From: Cytophaga hutchinsonii ATCC 33406
GTDB taxonomy: Bacteria; Bacteroidota; Bacteroidia; Cytophagales; Cytophagaceae
Length of the DNA: 64,000 nucleotides
NCBI RefSeq assembly: GCF_000014145.1
Contig: NC_008255.1
Location: 2,744,001-2,808,000 of the forward strand
Reading direction: 5' to 3'
The notes below the pieces were generated by a model. The model ran no database searches and was not told the DNA's origin. It worked only from the letters and a program-made list of their open reading frames with translations. Made by a program: the position numbers and the translations under genes. Positions 16,601 to 24,317 of the stretch are shown here, piece after piece. The stretch's first letter is position 1; every line of letters begins with the position of its first letter.

Positions 16601-17938
16601 CCGGTTACAAACCAGAGTTTTTCTGCTCCTGCAACAATTGTAATCAATACGGATGTAACCGATGCAGAAGGTAATATCTGGAAGGTTGAATTCTATAACG
16701 GTTCTACCTGGCTTGGGAGTGATTTCACTGCTCCGTATTCGTATACCTGGAGCAATGTACCGGCTGGAGTATACAACATTACGGCACTGGCAATTGACAA
16801 CCTGGGCGCATCTGCTTCATCTACAAGAAACAATATTGCGGTAGTTGGCAATACTGCACCAACGGTAAGCATTACCAGTCCGGTTACAAATCAGAGTTAT
16901 ACTGCACCTGCAACCATCTATATTGATGTTACAGCAACAGATGCCGATGGTTCAATCACGAAGGTAGATTTCTATAACGGTTCTACACTGTTAGGATCTG
17001 ATCTTACTGCTCCCTATACCTTTACATGGAGTAATGTACCTGCAGGTGTATATAACATCACGGCACTGGCAATCGACAACCTGGGTGCTTCTGCATCTTC
17101 TACAAGAAACAACATTGCCGTAATTGCAAATCAGGCACCTACCGTGAGCATTACAAGTCCGCTTACAAATGCAAGCTATACGGCACCCGCTACGATTATT
17201 ATCAATGCAACAGCAGCGGACGCGGACGGATCAATCTGGAAAGTTGAGTTCTACAACGGATCTACGTGGTTGGGAAGTGATTTCACTGCTCCGTATTCGT
17301 ATACATGGAACAATGTACCTGCAGGTGTTTACAACATCACTGCACTTGCAATTGACAACCTGAATGCTACTGCTTCTTCTACCAGAAATAATATTGCCGT
17401 AACAGCTCCTGCAGCGGATATCACAGGTCCTGCCTGTGCGGGTAACAATACAACGATTACCTACGAACTGGCTGCTTCAAAAAGAGTAAACGCAACGAGT
17501 TATGGCTGGTATTTTACAGGATCAACCCAGAGCTTCACGCCATCAGCAACTACGCAGTACCAGGCTACGTTGGTTACAGGCAATAACTACGGCCAGGGTC
17601 AGTTGTGTGTAGGTGTTGGTTACGCATCTGCTCCATACCATACTACATATTGCATTACCTTACCTAAATGCGCAACTTCAAGAGAAGCAAGTTTTGAAGA
17701 ATCAGAATCTCTGACGCTTCAACCGGTAGGTTTCCCAAATCCTTTTGCATCAGAGACTACGATAAACCTTGCCGCACCGGACAGCAAAATAGAGGTATAT
17801 AACGCAAATGGTATATTAGTGGAAGAAACAATTGCCAGCGGATCATTCACCTTTGGTCAGCATCTGGCATCCGGTATCTACTTTGTTAAAGTCACTACAG
17901 GTAACAAAACCGAAACGTTAAAAGTAGTGAAAGAATAA
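13619..17938 (+). CDS. Large secreted M6-type metalloprotease with Ig repeats and type IX sorting tail
   Basis: 1439 residues. A signal peptide (1-19) is followed by an M6/immune-inhibitor-A-like peptidase domain to about 390, with the zinc motif HEMGH at 187-191 and a following WTDYY. Next come a short InlB-B-like repeat (about 395-465), a concanavalin-type beta sandwich (about 470-655), one Ig-like module (660-755), a discoidin-like domain (about 760-890), four near-identical 93-residue Ig-like modules (894-1265), a Cys-containing spacer, and a C-terminal sorting domain (PVGFPNPFASETTINL to the final KVVKE). The protease is exported by the Sec system and then type IX secretion. The carbohydrate- or surface-binding modules suggest it works on insoluble or cell-surface material. 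The third zinc ligand is not certain because spacing after HExxH is one residue longer than usual. Confidence 0.85.
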   Translation: MKKTILLLCSILLCQLSRAQQVSIPNVIKGVTVMLSFQDYPINDPIQAVDDLMNKQGYTGNGQLGSVRDYFYTQTSGKVVITSTIVKVTVAHTRAYYDDNNVNYVDEAIDLINQNYPAGFQDLTADPFDGKLMHLNFIARSPGHSSTVGASAGKFFKNNTTGQLEIVGGNMTYFNVDDPLIINVICHEMGHSVMSWTDYYRTAYSNLGNFCVMGSAGTAVAPMPINPALRMQRGWIDNIIPVSGTTTQTYTLTANSYTTIHKYTNPNNPKEYLLFHAFKHGGYYQPVVGGPMPEGLAIWYVDEETGYDSPLNPNHDNQYYIRLVQADNKDEMHDEFLVPADVRGDMEDLYGNANKSFPNGTPFRWKDGGEFGINITNISSPGATMQFTVTARPNTVVSSSDIFGTIAPKGTLGVASGQTKTFSLTPNPGYEVNVLKVDNATVTAANPYTMSGISGTKTISVTYKRKTTQTALPSPWQKATIGSVSSSDFVAHSGTNFYMETYGNTVGGSGDNFTFTYQLLNGDGTYIAHLGNYNTLESQRTGIMIRESLQPDAAFSAIAKIDMGGAIVQQRASSGGLTQDNPNDQKNLHIYELHNWLKIVRSGNVIVSSVSKDGVTWYEIGNQNISMASQVYVGLFTKGTGYTTYPAQALFDTISFTSSPFPTVHITSPATGTVLSSNSVTINATAAPAAANGSITKVDFYDNTTLIGTDNTAPYSFVWNNVSGGIHALIAKATDNTGKVAVSAKVAIVAPCTAAGSKLQGTVIGTPGSWNGSGNTREKAFDGNINTYFDASVDVAWTGLDLSATYKVTTIRYVPRAGLEGRMIGGKFQGSNAEDFSTYTDLATVVAKPSFTWNCFDVSSTASFKYLRYIGPEGGVGNIAEIEFYGTPQAANQLPTVVITSPENGNTFTSPATITIHANAADADGSIVKVEFYSGVNYLNRDTVAPYSTTISNLPSGVYSFTARAYDNLGATSEYTVTNITVGTNTAPVVSITSPVTNQSFSAPATIVINTDVTDAEGNIWKVEFYNGSTWLGSDFTAPYSYTWSNVPAGVYNITALAIDNLGASASSTRNNIAVVGNTAPTVSITSPVTNQSYTAPATIYIDVTATDADGSITKVDFYNGSTLLGSDLTAPYTFTWSNVPAGVYNITALAIDNLGASASSTRNNIAVIANQAPTVSITSPLTNASYTAPATIIINATAADADGSIWKVEFYNGSTWLGSDFTAPYSYTWNNVPAGVYNITALAIDNLNATASSTRNNIAVTAPAADITGPACAGNNTTITYELAASKRVNATSYGWYFTGSTQSFTPSATTQYQATLVTGNNYGQGQLCVGVGYASAPYHTTYCITLPKCATSREASFEESESLTLQPVGFPNPFASETTINLAAPDSKIEVYNANGILVEETIASGSFTFGQHLASGIYFVKVTTGNKTETLKVVKE
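16298..17413 (+). repeat. Four tandem 279-bp repeats inside the metalloprotease gene
   Basis: Four in-frame units of exactly 279 bp (93 codons) start at 16298, 16577, 16856 and 17135. The last three are nearly identical in their second half (DNA for FYNGSTWLGSDFTAPYSY and VPAGVYNITALAIDNL), while the first is more diverged. Each encodes one Ig-like module (Big_7 type). The strong similarity of units 2-4 points to recent duplication or gene conversion. Confidence 0.9.
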
Positions 17939-17965
17939 CTCTAAAGATTTTTTATAAGGTTGATT

Positions 17966-18002
17966 GGGGAGTTTCATCGCAAGATGGACTCCCCTTTTTT
18001 AG
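17966..18002 (+). terminator. Rho-independent terminator after the metalloprotease gene
   Basis: Arms ggggagt (17966-17972) and actcccc (17988-17994) followed by a run of T to 18002, starting 27 bp after the stop codon. Confidence 0.85.
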
Positions 18003-18021
18003 TATGTTACTGTTCGGATTA

Positions 18022-18100
18022 CTTCGCCTTGGCCGGTGTTTACAGGCACGTGCTCTGATTTATTGAACTGTTATTTTTTTAATTCATGCCGGCTTCAACC
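18022..18100. repeat. Degenerate palindromic repeat, copy F
   Basis: It begins CTTCGCCTTGGCCGGTGT and has ATTTATTGAACTG about 35 bp later, matching the order seen in the copy at 19556 (CTTCGCCCTGGTCGGTGT ... TTTATTGAACAG). The right arm is weak (gccggc). It appears to be a decayed member of the palindromic family clustered to 19.8 kb. Confidence 0.5.
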
Positions 18101-18120
18101 TAACCTACCCACGAATAAAA

Positions 18121-18226
18121 AGTATACTTATTGATTCTATGTGAACAGAAACAATTGGTCGGTGCCCCCAAGGTAAAAATCCTATGTTCATTTTTTATTT
18201 ATTGGCGACTTTGGAACACCAACCAA
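18121..18226. repeat. Palindromic intergenic repeat, copy A
   Basis: 106 bp, about nine differences from copy B at 18853-18959 and in the same orientation. It starts agtatacttattgattctat, then has an imperfect hairpin with arms at 18155-18174 (ttggtcggtgcccccaaggt) and 18208-18226, separated by an AT-rich loop. It lies just beyond the 3' end of the AHSA1-like gene on the minus strand. Confidence 0.8.
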
Positions 18227-18254
18227 TGCGGGTGGCGAGGTATGCATGTAGGAA

Positions 18255-18696
18255 TTAATTTATGTTCAGAATTTCTTTTTCTAATCGATCGAAGTTCTTC
18301 ATTTTGTGGTTCAACAAAACTTCTGATTTTATCACAATCTTCTTTCGTGCTAAAAGTCATTCGAAAAGAAATTTCAGTTTGCAAATTATTAAGCTTTTTG
18401 AATTCAACTTCCATATCAAATAATGGTTTTGACTTTCTTTCCCAGGAAATTAACTTCTGCGGCTCAACAATTTTAAATATTGATGAATTCTCGTAATTAC
18501 CTTTTTCAGGTCCATGCATTGTAAGAATCCATTTTCCTCCAGGTTGTAAGTCAAACGCATGAATTGTATTTGTAAAACCTTTTGGTCCCCACCAATTTTT
18601 CAAATAAGATGGATTTGCGAAAGCTTCATAAACAATTTCTATTGGTGCATTTAAAACCCGTGCACTATAAATTTCACGTTCGGAATGTATATTCAT
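18255..18696 (-). pseudogene. AHSA1/SRPBCC-domain gene with a 3' frameshift
   Basis: From MNIHSEREIYSARVLNAPIE the product matches the AHSA1 (START-like SRPBCC) family: VYEAFANPSYLKNWWGPKGF, TIHAFDLQPGGKWILTMHGP and TEISFRMTFSTKEDCDKI. These are small hydrophobic-ligand-binding proteins of mostly unknown role. After SFVEPQNEE the current frame turns into a basic, unrelated tail that runs on into repeat copy A to 18199. Shifting frame at 18294-18296 gives FDRLEKEILNIN and a stop at 18255, the normal family ending. The 442-bp span plus 2 bases is divisible by three, so a 2-nt deletion is likely. The protein may still fold with an altered tail. Upstream in-frame codons to 18768 lie in non-family sequence. 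Confidence 0.75.
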
Positions 18697-18838
18697 AATC
18701 TGAATTTTAAGGTGTTTGTTCATACCTGTCGCAACACTTCGGAACGTTGAGTCGGAGCCAGAGTACACATGCTTATACTATTACTAAGCTAATATAAATA
18801 CAAAAATTGAATTTCGTATTTTCCATCATGTGATAAGA

Positions 18839-18959
18839 ACATAGAATCAATAAGTATATTTATTGATTCTATGTGAACAGAAACAATTGGTCGGTGACCC
18901 CAAGGTAACAATCCTACCTTCATTTTTTATTTATTGATGACCTTGGGAACACCAACCAA
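18839..18959. repeat. Palindromic intergenic repeat, copy B
   Basis: The 107-bp repeat at 18853-18959 matches copies A and C. Its main hairpin pairs ttggtcggtgaccccaaggt (from 18887) with accttgggaacaccaaccaa (to 18959), 17 of 20 positions. At its left end it also has a perfect 15-bp inverted repeat, 18839-18853 with 18860-18874 (tattgattctatgt arm), that the other copies retain only in half. It lies between two minus-strand genes. Confidence 0.85.
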
Positions 18960-18968
18960 GTCGGGGGG

Positions 18969-19029
18969 GCAAGGTAACATTCCTCCGTTCATTTTATTTA
19001 TGGTGACCTGCGGAATACCTGACAAGGCG
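18969..19029. repeat. Partial palindromic repeat, copy D
   Basis: It carries the caaggtaacattcctccgtt and ggtgacc ... ggaatacc parts of the A/B/C family directly after copy B, without the leading segment. It is probably a decayed or truncated tandem copy. Confidence 0.55.
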
Positions 19030-19050
19030 AGGCGAAACATTATAGTCTGT

Positions 19051-19437
19051 TTACTTTTTGTCTTTCTGGAGAATAATCCAAAGCAGTACTACAGAAACGA
19101 ATGTTAACAGCGCAAAAAGTTTCTCAAATAGTGTCTCTGCTATAATATTTCCAATCGTATTTAAAGAGAATAGTATTGTAAAAACCCATAAAATAATAGT
19201 AACAGCTTTTATTGATATACATTCTTTTACATACTTACCTTTAATCAACAGTATTAAAAACAGCAGTCCGTTGATCAATATAGAAATGGTTTCAAAAACA
19301 TACATTTCTGTATCATTATTCAACCTCCCTCCCCAGGTAATTTCATAGGGAATTATTTTTACCAGAATACTTACATGAAAAAGTAGTACAGATGCCACGA
19401 TCCAAAGCATTATCTTAATCGCAGTTGTGGAATTCAT
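19051..19437 (-). CDS. Four-helix membrane protein of unknown function
   Basis: 128 residues with four hydrophobic helices at about 8-28, 48-65, 76-95 and 106-124, separated by short loops with charged residues (KGKYVKE, EITWGGRLNNDTEMY). There is no signal motif or catalytic residue. It is the second small minus-strand gene in the repeat cluster, flanked by copies D/B on one side and E/C on the other. I do not recognise a family. Confidence 0.6.
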   Translation of the reverse strand: MNSTTAIKIMLWIVASVLLFHVSILVKIIPYEITWGGRLNNDTEMYVFETISILINGLLFLILLIKGKYVKECISIKAVTIILWVFTILFSLNTIGNIIAETLFEKLFALLTFVSVVLLWIILQKDKK

Positions 19438-19555
19438 ATTTTTTTTATTTTAGTTATAATACGTTCATGCCCGTATTCCCGATTATTCCTCTTTATTTTG
19501 TTCCGGCAAATATGCCATATTTTTATTAAAGCCCAGGCAACTTATTCCCTAAAAC

Positions 19556-19632
19556 CTTCGCCCTGGTCGGTGTGCCCGGGCAATAACACGATTTTATTGA
19601 ACAGCTGATTTTTCCCGGGGTCACCGACCAAT
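19556..19632. repeat. Palindromic intergenic repeat, copy E
   Basis: Arms ctggtcggtgtgcccggg (19563-19580) and cccggggtcaccgaccaa (to 19632) pair at all but three positions around an AT-rich loop containing TTTATTGAACAG. It shares the GGTCGGTG arm core with copies A, B and C, and the CTTCGCC...TTTATTGAAC layout with copy F. Confidence 0.75.
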
Positions 19633-19672
19633 TTAGCACGTGTAAATTACCCATTATCCATAGTTTTTAAAA

Positions 19673-19772
19673 AGTATGTTTATTGATTGCATGTGAAAAG
19701 ACGGCTGGTCGGTGACCCCAAGGTAACATTCATACGTTCAATTTTATTGATTGGTGACCTTGGGAACACCAA
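19673..19772. repeat. Palindromic intergenic repeat, copy C
   Basis: Same order as A and B: agtatgtttattgattgcat, then ggtcggtgaccccaaggtaac, an AT-rich loop and ggtgaccttgggaacacca. It is more diverged (gaaaagacggc in place of gaacagaaacaa) and in the same orientation. Confidence 0.75.
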
Positions 19773-19777
19773 GGTGG

Positions 19778-20044
19778 GGTTCTTCTTTAGCCTTATGCCC
19801 CCACACCGTGGTCTGTGGCACACAGAACACCTTTACTTCATCTTGTTCTTTATACAAAGACTGAAGAAACGGGCTGAGTACAAAATTATATTGAAAAAGA
19901 TTATTACAAAAATACTTTATGAGTTTTGTAACAATAGTTAATGAGAAAGGTGCTTAATAGATACAGAAGATGGTCTGTGTGCCACAGACCATGGTGAGAA
20001 TTTTACCATATCAGTATATTTTGGTTCTTCTTTAGCCTTGTGCC
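19778..20044. repeat. Paired direct repeats enclosing two inverted palindromes
   Basis: ggttcttctttagccttatg at 19778 recurs at 20023-20044 with one change. Just inside are palindromes 19808-19830 and 19971-19991 (tggtctgtg-tgc-cacagacca, perfect), which are also inverted copies of each other. The 140 bp between them is AT-rich with no convincing gene. The layout is that of a small non-autonomous element or a decayed relic. Confidence 0.6.
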
Positions 20045-20136
20045 TATATTGAATTCTTTATTATTGTTGAAATTTAAAGAATAAAATACGCTTCTAAATA
20101 TCCCAACTTTACTCAAATAAACAAACCACGTTAAAA

Positions 20137-20170
20137 ACAAAAACCCCGCTGCGCTAACACACCGGGGTTT
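20137..20170 (-). terminator. Rho-independent terminator after sucD
   Basis: Arms aaaccccg (20141-20148) and cggggttt (20163-20170) with an A-rich run below, giving T-rich sequence on the minus strand, 26 bp past the sucD stop. Confidence 0.8.
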
Positions 20171-20195
20171 CTTATTATTGAAAGTAGCGTTTAAA

Positions 20196-21077
20196 TTACG
20201 CCAATTGTTTCTTCATTGCTTTCGCCATTGTCTCGCCGATATCTGCAGGAGACTGTACTACGTGAATACCGCACTCTGCCATGATCTTCATCTTTGCTGC
20301 AGCTGTATCGTCTGCACCGCCAACGATTGCACCTGCGTGGCCCATACGGCGTCCCGGAGGCGCTGTCTGTCCGGCAATGAAACCAACTACCGGCTTTGTA
20401 CCGTTTGCTTTGATCCATTTCGCTGCATCGCCTTCTAACTGACCACCGATTTCACCTATCATAATGATACCATCTGTTTCCGGATCGTTCATCAATAATT
20501 CAACGGCTTCTTTTGTAGTAGTACCAATGATCGGATCACCACCAATACCGATTGCAGTAGAAATACCGTAACCTGCTTTCACCACCTGGTCAGCAGCTTC
20601 ATATGTTAACGTACCTGATTTAGATACAATACCTATTCTTCCTTTTTTGAAGATAAAGCCCGGCATGATACCAACTTTCGCTTCTTCCGGTGTAATTACA
20701 CCCGGACAGTTCGGTCCGATCAAGGTAACTTTACGCTTCGTTACATATGCCTTCGCATCGATCATATCACGTACCGGAATACCTTCTGTGATGCAGATGA
20801 TCACTTTGATACCGCCATCAGCAGCTTCCATAATAGCGTCTGCCGCAAATGCAGGCGGAACAAATATGATTGAAACATCTGCACCTGTTTTAGCAACAGC
20901 TTCAGCAACCGTATTGAATATCGGTCTGTCTAAGTGAGAAGAACCACCTTTACCCGGCGTAACACCACCAACTACATTTGTACCATACTCAATCATTTGT
21001 TGTGCATGGAATGTTCCTTCCGTACCTGTAAAACCTTGTACGATGATTTTTGAATTTTTATTTACTAGAACGCTCAT
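20196..21077 (-). CDS. sucD: Succinyl-CoA synthetase alpha subunit
   Basis: SucD with SucC interconverts succinyl-CoA and succinate with nucleotide phosphorylation in the TCA cycle. The N-terminal CoA-binding Rossmann part begins [20 protein letters not shown] and [25 protein letters not shown] lies near 122. The phosphorylated histidine is His247 in [12 protein letters not shown], the same position as in E. coli. The length of 293 is normal. sucC is not adjacent, which is common in this phylum. A TAttTTTG box at 21108-21115 is a plausible promoter. Confidence 0.97.
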   Translation of the reverse strand: MSVLVNKNSKIIVQGFTGTEGTFHAQQMIEYGTNVVGGVTPGKGGSSHLDRPIFNTVAEAVAKTGADVSIIFVPPAFAADAIMEAADGGIKVIICITEGIPVRDMIDAKAYVTKRKVTLIGPNCPGVITPEEAKVGIMPGFIFKKGRIGIVSKSGTLTYEAADQVVKAGYGISTAIGIGGDPIIGTTTKEAVELLMNDPETDGIIMIGEIGGQLEGDAAKWIKANGTKPVVGFIAGQTAPPGRRMGHAGAIVGGADDTAAAKMKIMAECGIHVVQSPADIGETMAKAMKKQLA

Positions 21078-21107
21078 TATTTTATAGCTAAAAGGATTTA
21101 AGTACTA

Positions 21108-21115
21108 CAAAAATA
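21108..21115 (-). promoter_or_regulatory. Promoter -7 box for sucD
   Basis: On the minus strand this reads TATTTTTG, an exact match to the Bacteroidota TAnnTTTG box, 30 bp before the sucD ATG. The region further upstream is A/T-rich and a -33 box is not clear. Confidence 0.5.
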
Positions 21116-21183
21116 AAATTTTTTAGGGGTAAAAAAAGCCCTGAGGGATTAAAATTACTGCTAATGTCTCCAACGTGGACAAC

Positions 21184-22080
21184 TTAGCCCTTTCTAGGGA
21201 TAATATACACGATCCGGACCATTCCGACAAAATACCCATCCAGGCCGAAACGGGTACCCCGCTGCTGCCCCGGTGCCGTGGATGCCACATACGAATACCC
21301 GTCTGAAGTGGTTAAAACAGGATAACCCAGATCATGTGTGATGTATTCCATATTGCGGCTCTTACCTGTAAACGCATCGTATTCTTCGGCAGACCGGTTT
21401 GATAAATACCGCGCATCACCATTTGGCAGCGCAGTCGTTTCAACATATTTCCCCTTGGCATCATCCAGGTAATCGGTAAAACTGAACCGGTACCCGAGTT
21501 CAAGTTCCAGATCCAGGTGACCGGTTAGTTTAAACTGGACACCCACGGAAACAGGTATATAAGCGGTAAATGCGCCGTATGACCGGTTTTCGGTCTGAAT
21601 ATGTCTTAAATTACGCCATGTTCCGCTGGAATCTTTTGCCTGCGGGTTGGTATACAGCACACCCAAACCAATGGTGCCAAACGCATTCATTTTTTTACGC
21701 TTGGTAAAATAATCCATGCATGGCAGCAACTCATACCGCCCATGAATGGCGAACTCGATCACATCGTTGCGCATATGCAGATTACGGATGTATTCAGGTG
21801 AATATTTCGGTTTTTTCACATTTGCTTCTGCATCATCTGCCACCAGGCGGATGTAATTCAGATCAACGGTTATAGAAGCATGTTCAGTGGTTTTGTGTAA
21901 ATATTGCAGTCCCACTCCTGAGCGTACAGTCTTGACATTGGAATATAGATCGCCCCAAAAATACGAACCGATGAGATGCGCACCGAACGAATAATATTTA
22001 GCAGCCCTGCCTTTGTTCTGCGCAAAAACAGGTTGTATCGAAAACAAAATAAATACAAGTAAAAAACTCTTTTTTAACAC
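21184..22080 (-). CDS. Outer-membrane beta-barrel protein (DUF6089-like)
   Basis: A signal peptide (MLKKSFLLVFILFSIQPVFA) is followed by alternating amphipathic strands with aromatic girdles: YYSFGAHLIGSYFWGDLYSN, SGVGLQYLHKTTEHASITVD, FGTIGLGVLYTNP, VGVQFKLTGHLDLELELGYRF and a final FVGMVRIVYIIPRKG. This is the usual pattern of 8-10-stranded porin-like barrels annotated as DUF6089. It probably sits in the outer membrane; the role is unknown, although related proteins occur near gliding and type IX secretion genes. Confidence 0.75.
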   Translation of the reverse strand: MLKKSFLLVFILFSIQPVFAQNKGRAAKYYSFGAHLIGSYFWGDLYSNVKTVRSGVGLQYLHKTTEHASITVDLNYIRLVADDAEANVKKPKYSPEYIRNLHMRNDVIEFAIHGRYELLPCMDYFTKRKKMNAFGTIGLGVLYTNPQAKDSSGTWRNLRHIQTENRSYGAFTAYIPVSVGVQFKLTGHLDLELELGYRFSFTDYLDDAKGKYVETTALPNGDARYLSNRSAEEYDAFTGKSRNMEYITHDLGYPVLTTSDGYSYVASTAPGQQRGTRFGLDGYFVGMVRIVYIIPRKG

Positions 22081-22256
22081 GGCAATACGGTTGCTTTATT
22101 ATACCAGGTGGTACGGTAAAGATACAAAAATAGTGGAAAGAGTAATCAGGAGACAGAAAATAGTACTTTCTTCTCCCTCAAGATCTCAGGCTTATGCACA
22201 CAGAACAGTTATAAACGCTATCATTCCGCAAAGACTGCAACAAAATAAATGGCTGA

Positions 22257-22799
22257 TTATTTTCTATCTTTTATCGAAAACGTCCATCTGCCATCCTTGA
22301 ACGTAAATAGTTTTTGCAGAGAAACATATTGGTTATTGTATGCATAACTTTCATACAATAAAACAGAATTATTGTCTGCGGCATAACCGCTGATAGATAA
22401 CACAATTTTATTTTTTTTAAAGCAGTCCCATGAAATTGCTTTATGCAGCGTATCTATACAATTCTTATCTGCAAGGGCATACAGACTGTCGCCAGTAAAA
22501 AGAATTGTTCCGTTATAGTGTTTGCGCAGCAAATCCGGATAAGGTTCTTCGTTTAAATGCGGTTCATAATAGGTTTCCAATTCTTCTTTAGAGGAATTAC
22601 CGCAGATACCGATAAACGATTCATAGATCAATGTATCGCCGGGAGAAGTTTCAAAAGGAATTTCTATACCATTACAGATGGCGGCTTTAAGATCTTCCTG
22701 CTTCGGTAAATTGTTTACAGAAATACCGCCAACCGAACAGCTTGCTGCCAGCAGGCTAATAATCAAATAAACCATCTGTATTTTTTTAGCGTTTATCAT
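22257..22799 (-). CDS. Hypothetical lipoprotein
   Basis: MINAKKIQMVYLIISLLAASCSVGG carries a good lipobox (LAAS|C, Cys21). The 160-residue mature part is acidic with no recognised domain. Cys residues at 42, 70, 115 and 126 could form disulfides. Envelope location is inferred from the signal. It shows no obvious operon partners. Confidence 0.6.
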   Translation of the reverse strand: MINAKKIQMVYLIISLLAASCSVGGISVNNLPKQEDLKAAICNGIEIPFETSPGDTLIYESFIGICGNSSKEELETYYEPHLNEEPYPDLLRKHYNGTILFTGDSLYALADKNCIDTLHKAISWDCFKKNKIVLSISGYAADNNSVLLYESYAYNNQYVSLQKLFTFKDGRWTFSIKDRK

Positions 22800-22943
22800 T
22801 ACTTATTTTTGAATATGAATTACAAGCACAGAATCTATCCAACCTTCAGTCGACCGCACTTCATTACCGTTTGGCTTTAGTCAACGGCAAAAAAGCAATA
22901 TAAGGAAGTAGAAAAACTGTCAACGGCTACTATTTACTGCCCA

Positions 22944-24206
22944 CTAATACTTATACTTCTCTTTCCAGCGCTTCTGCAGAAACGTGCGCAGCTCCTGTTC
23001 ACGTGCATTATTCCCCGGATCGAATATTTTTTTCCCGGCCAGTTTATCCGGCATATATTCCTGTTCTACAAAATTCGCTTCGTAGGAATGTGCATATTTA
23101 TATTCCTTCCCGTAATCCAGATCTTTCATCAGTTTTGTTGGTGCATTGCGCAAATGGATCGGCACCGGAAGGTCGCCATGCGAGCGGACCAGCTGCTGTG
23201 CCTCATTGATGGCCATGTATGATGCATTGCTTTTTGGTGAAGAAGCCAGATACGTTGTAACCTGTGAAAGAATGATCCTTGATTCCGGCCAGCCGATAAA
23301 ACGGACAGCATCAAATGCTGTAGTAGCCATCACCAGTGCTGTAGGGTTTGCATTGCCTACATCTTCTGATGCCAGAATAAGCAAACGGCGTGCAATAAAT
23401 TCAACATCCTCGCCACCTTCAATCATACGTGCAAGCCAGTATACAGCAGCATTGGGATCACTGCCGCGAACGGATTTGATGAATGCGGAAATAATGTCGT
23501 AATGCATCTCTCCGTTCTTATCGTACGACGCAACTTTTTTCTGCGCGATCTTCTGCACATAGGCATCGGTGATCACGATCGGATCTTTACCAGATGCATC
23601 AATCACCAGCTCCAGCAAATTCAACAGCTTGCGGGCATCACCGCCGGAAAGGCGCAATAGAGAATCATGCTCTTTTATTTCAACGGAACGTGTTTTCAGG
23701 TACGCATCTTTTTTCAACGCACTGCGCATCAGCTCCACAAGTTCTTCTTCGCTGAGGGGCTGCAGCACATATACCTGGCAGCGCGACAGCAATGCGGGAA
23801 TCACTTCAAAAGAAGGGTTCTCGGTTGTAGCACCAATCAATTGAATCGTCCCTTTTTCAACAGCACCCAGCAAGGCATCCTGCTGTGATTTGCTGAACCG
23901 ATGAATTTCATCAATGAACAGTACAGCCTTGCCGTCTGTCTGTGCGTTCGCAATAACTTCCCGTACTTCCTTTACACCGGAACTGATTGCTGATAATGTA
24001 TAGAAAGGCAAACCAACTGTTTTTGCCAGCAATTGCGCCAGTGTTGTTTTGCCAACACCGGGAGGTCCCCATAAAATCATGGATGGTATTTTGCCTTCTT
24101 CCACAAACCGGCGGAATACCATACCCTCACCTATCAAATGTTGTTGTCCGTATACATCCTGCAATAAAACAGGGCGCATACGTTCTGCTAACGGAATCAA
24201 TTGCAT
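22944..24206 (-). CDS. rarA: Replication-associated recombination ATPase RarA (MgsA)
   Basis: RarA acts at stalled replication forks as a tetrameric clamp-loader-like AAA+ ATPase. Walker A GPPGVGKTT is at 47-55 and Walker B LFIDEIHRF at about 97-104. Sensor 1 is in GATTENPSFEV and the arginine-finger region in PALLSRCQVYVL. The C-terminal tetramerisation domain has GSDPNAAVYWLARMIEGGEDVEF-type sequence and APTKLMKDLDYGKEYKYAHS. The length of 420 matches the family. It is transcribed divergently from the EamA transporter, with 111 bp between. Confidence 0.95.
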   Translation of the reverse strand: MQLIPLAERMRPVLLQDVYGQQHLIGEGMVFRRFVEEGKIPSMILWGPPGVGKTTLAQLLAKTVGLPFYTLSAISSGVKEVREVIANAQTDGKAVLFIDEIHRFSKSQQDALLGAVEKGTIQLIGATTENPSFEVIPALLSRCQVYVLQPLSEEELVELMRSALKKDAYLKTRSVEIKEHDSLLRLSGGDARKLLNLLELVIDASGKDPIVITDAYVQKIAQKKVASYDKNGEMHYDIISAFIKSVRGSDPNAAVYWLARMIEGGEDVEFIARRLLILASEDVGNANPTALVMATTAFDAVRFIGWPESRIILSQVTTYLASSPKSNASYMAINEAQQLVRSHGDLPVPIHLRNAPTKLMKDLDYGKEYKYAHSYEANFVEQEYMPDKLAGKKIFDPGNNAREQELRTFLQKRWKEKYKY

Positions 24207-24317
24207 ATCGGAGCCAGTAAAAAGAGTTGAATATATAACCTGTGAAAACTTTTTATTCCGTTCCAGCAGGTAGCATCAACAAATTTACATAAAATTGCCT
24301 TCGAATCAGAAAATCAC

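Noticed and set aside
18131-18496. A 121-codon plus-strand frame opposite the AHSA1 gene
   Set aside because: It runs antisense through the AHSA1 domain, whose own strand matches a known family.
18121-19772. Integron cassette array with attC sites
   Set aside because: The repeats are palindromic and separate single genes, but the arm ends lack GTTRRRY/RYYYAAC and no integrase is present; kept only as a possibility in the finding.
19687-19941. An 84-codon plus-strand frame through repeat copy C
   Set aside because: It is made of the repeat and the neighbouring palindrome, with no family match or start context.
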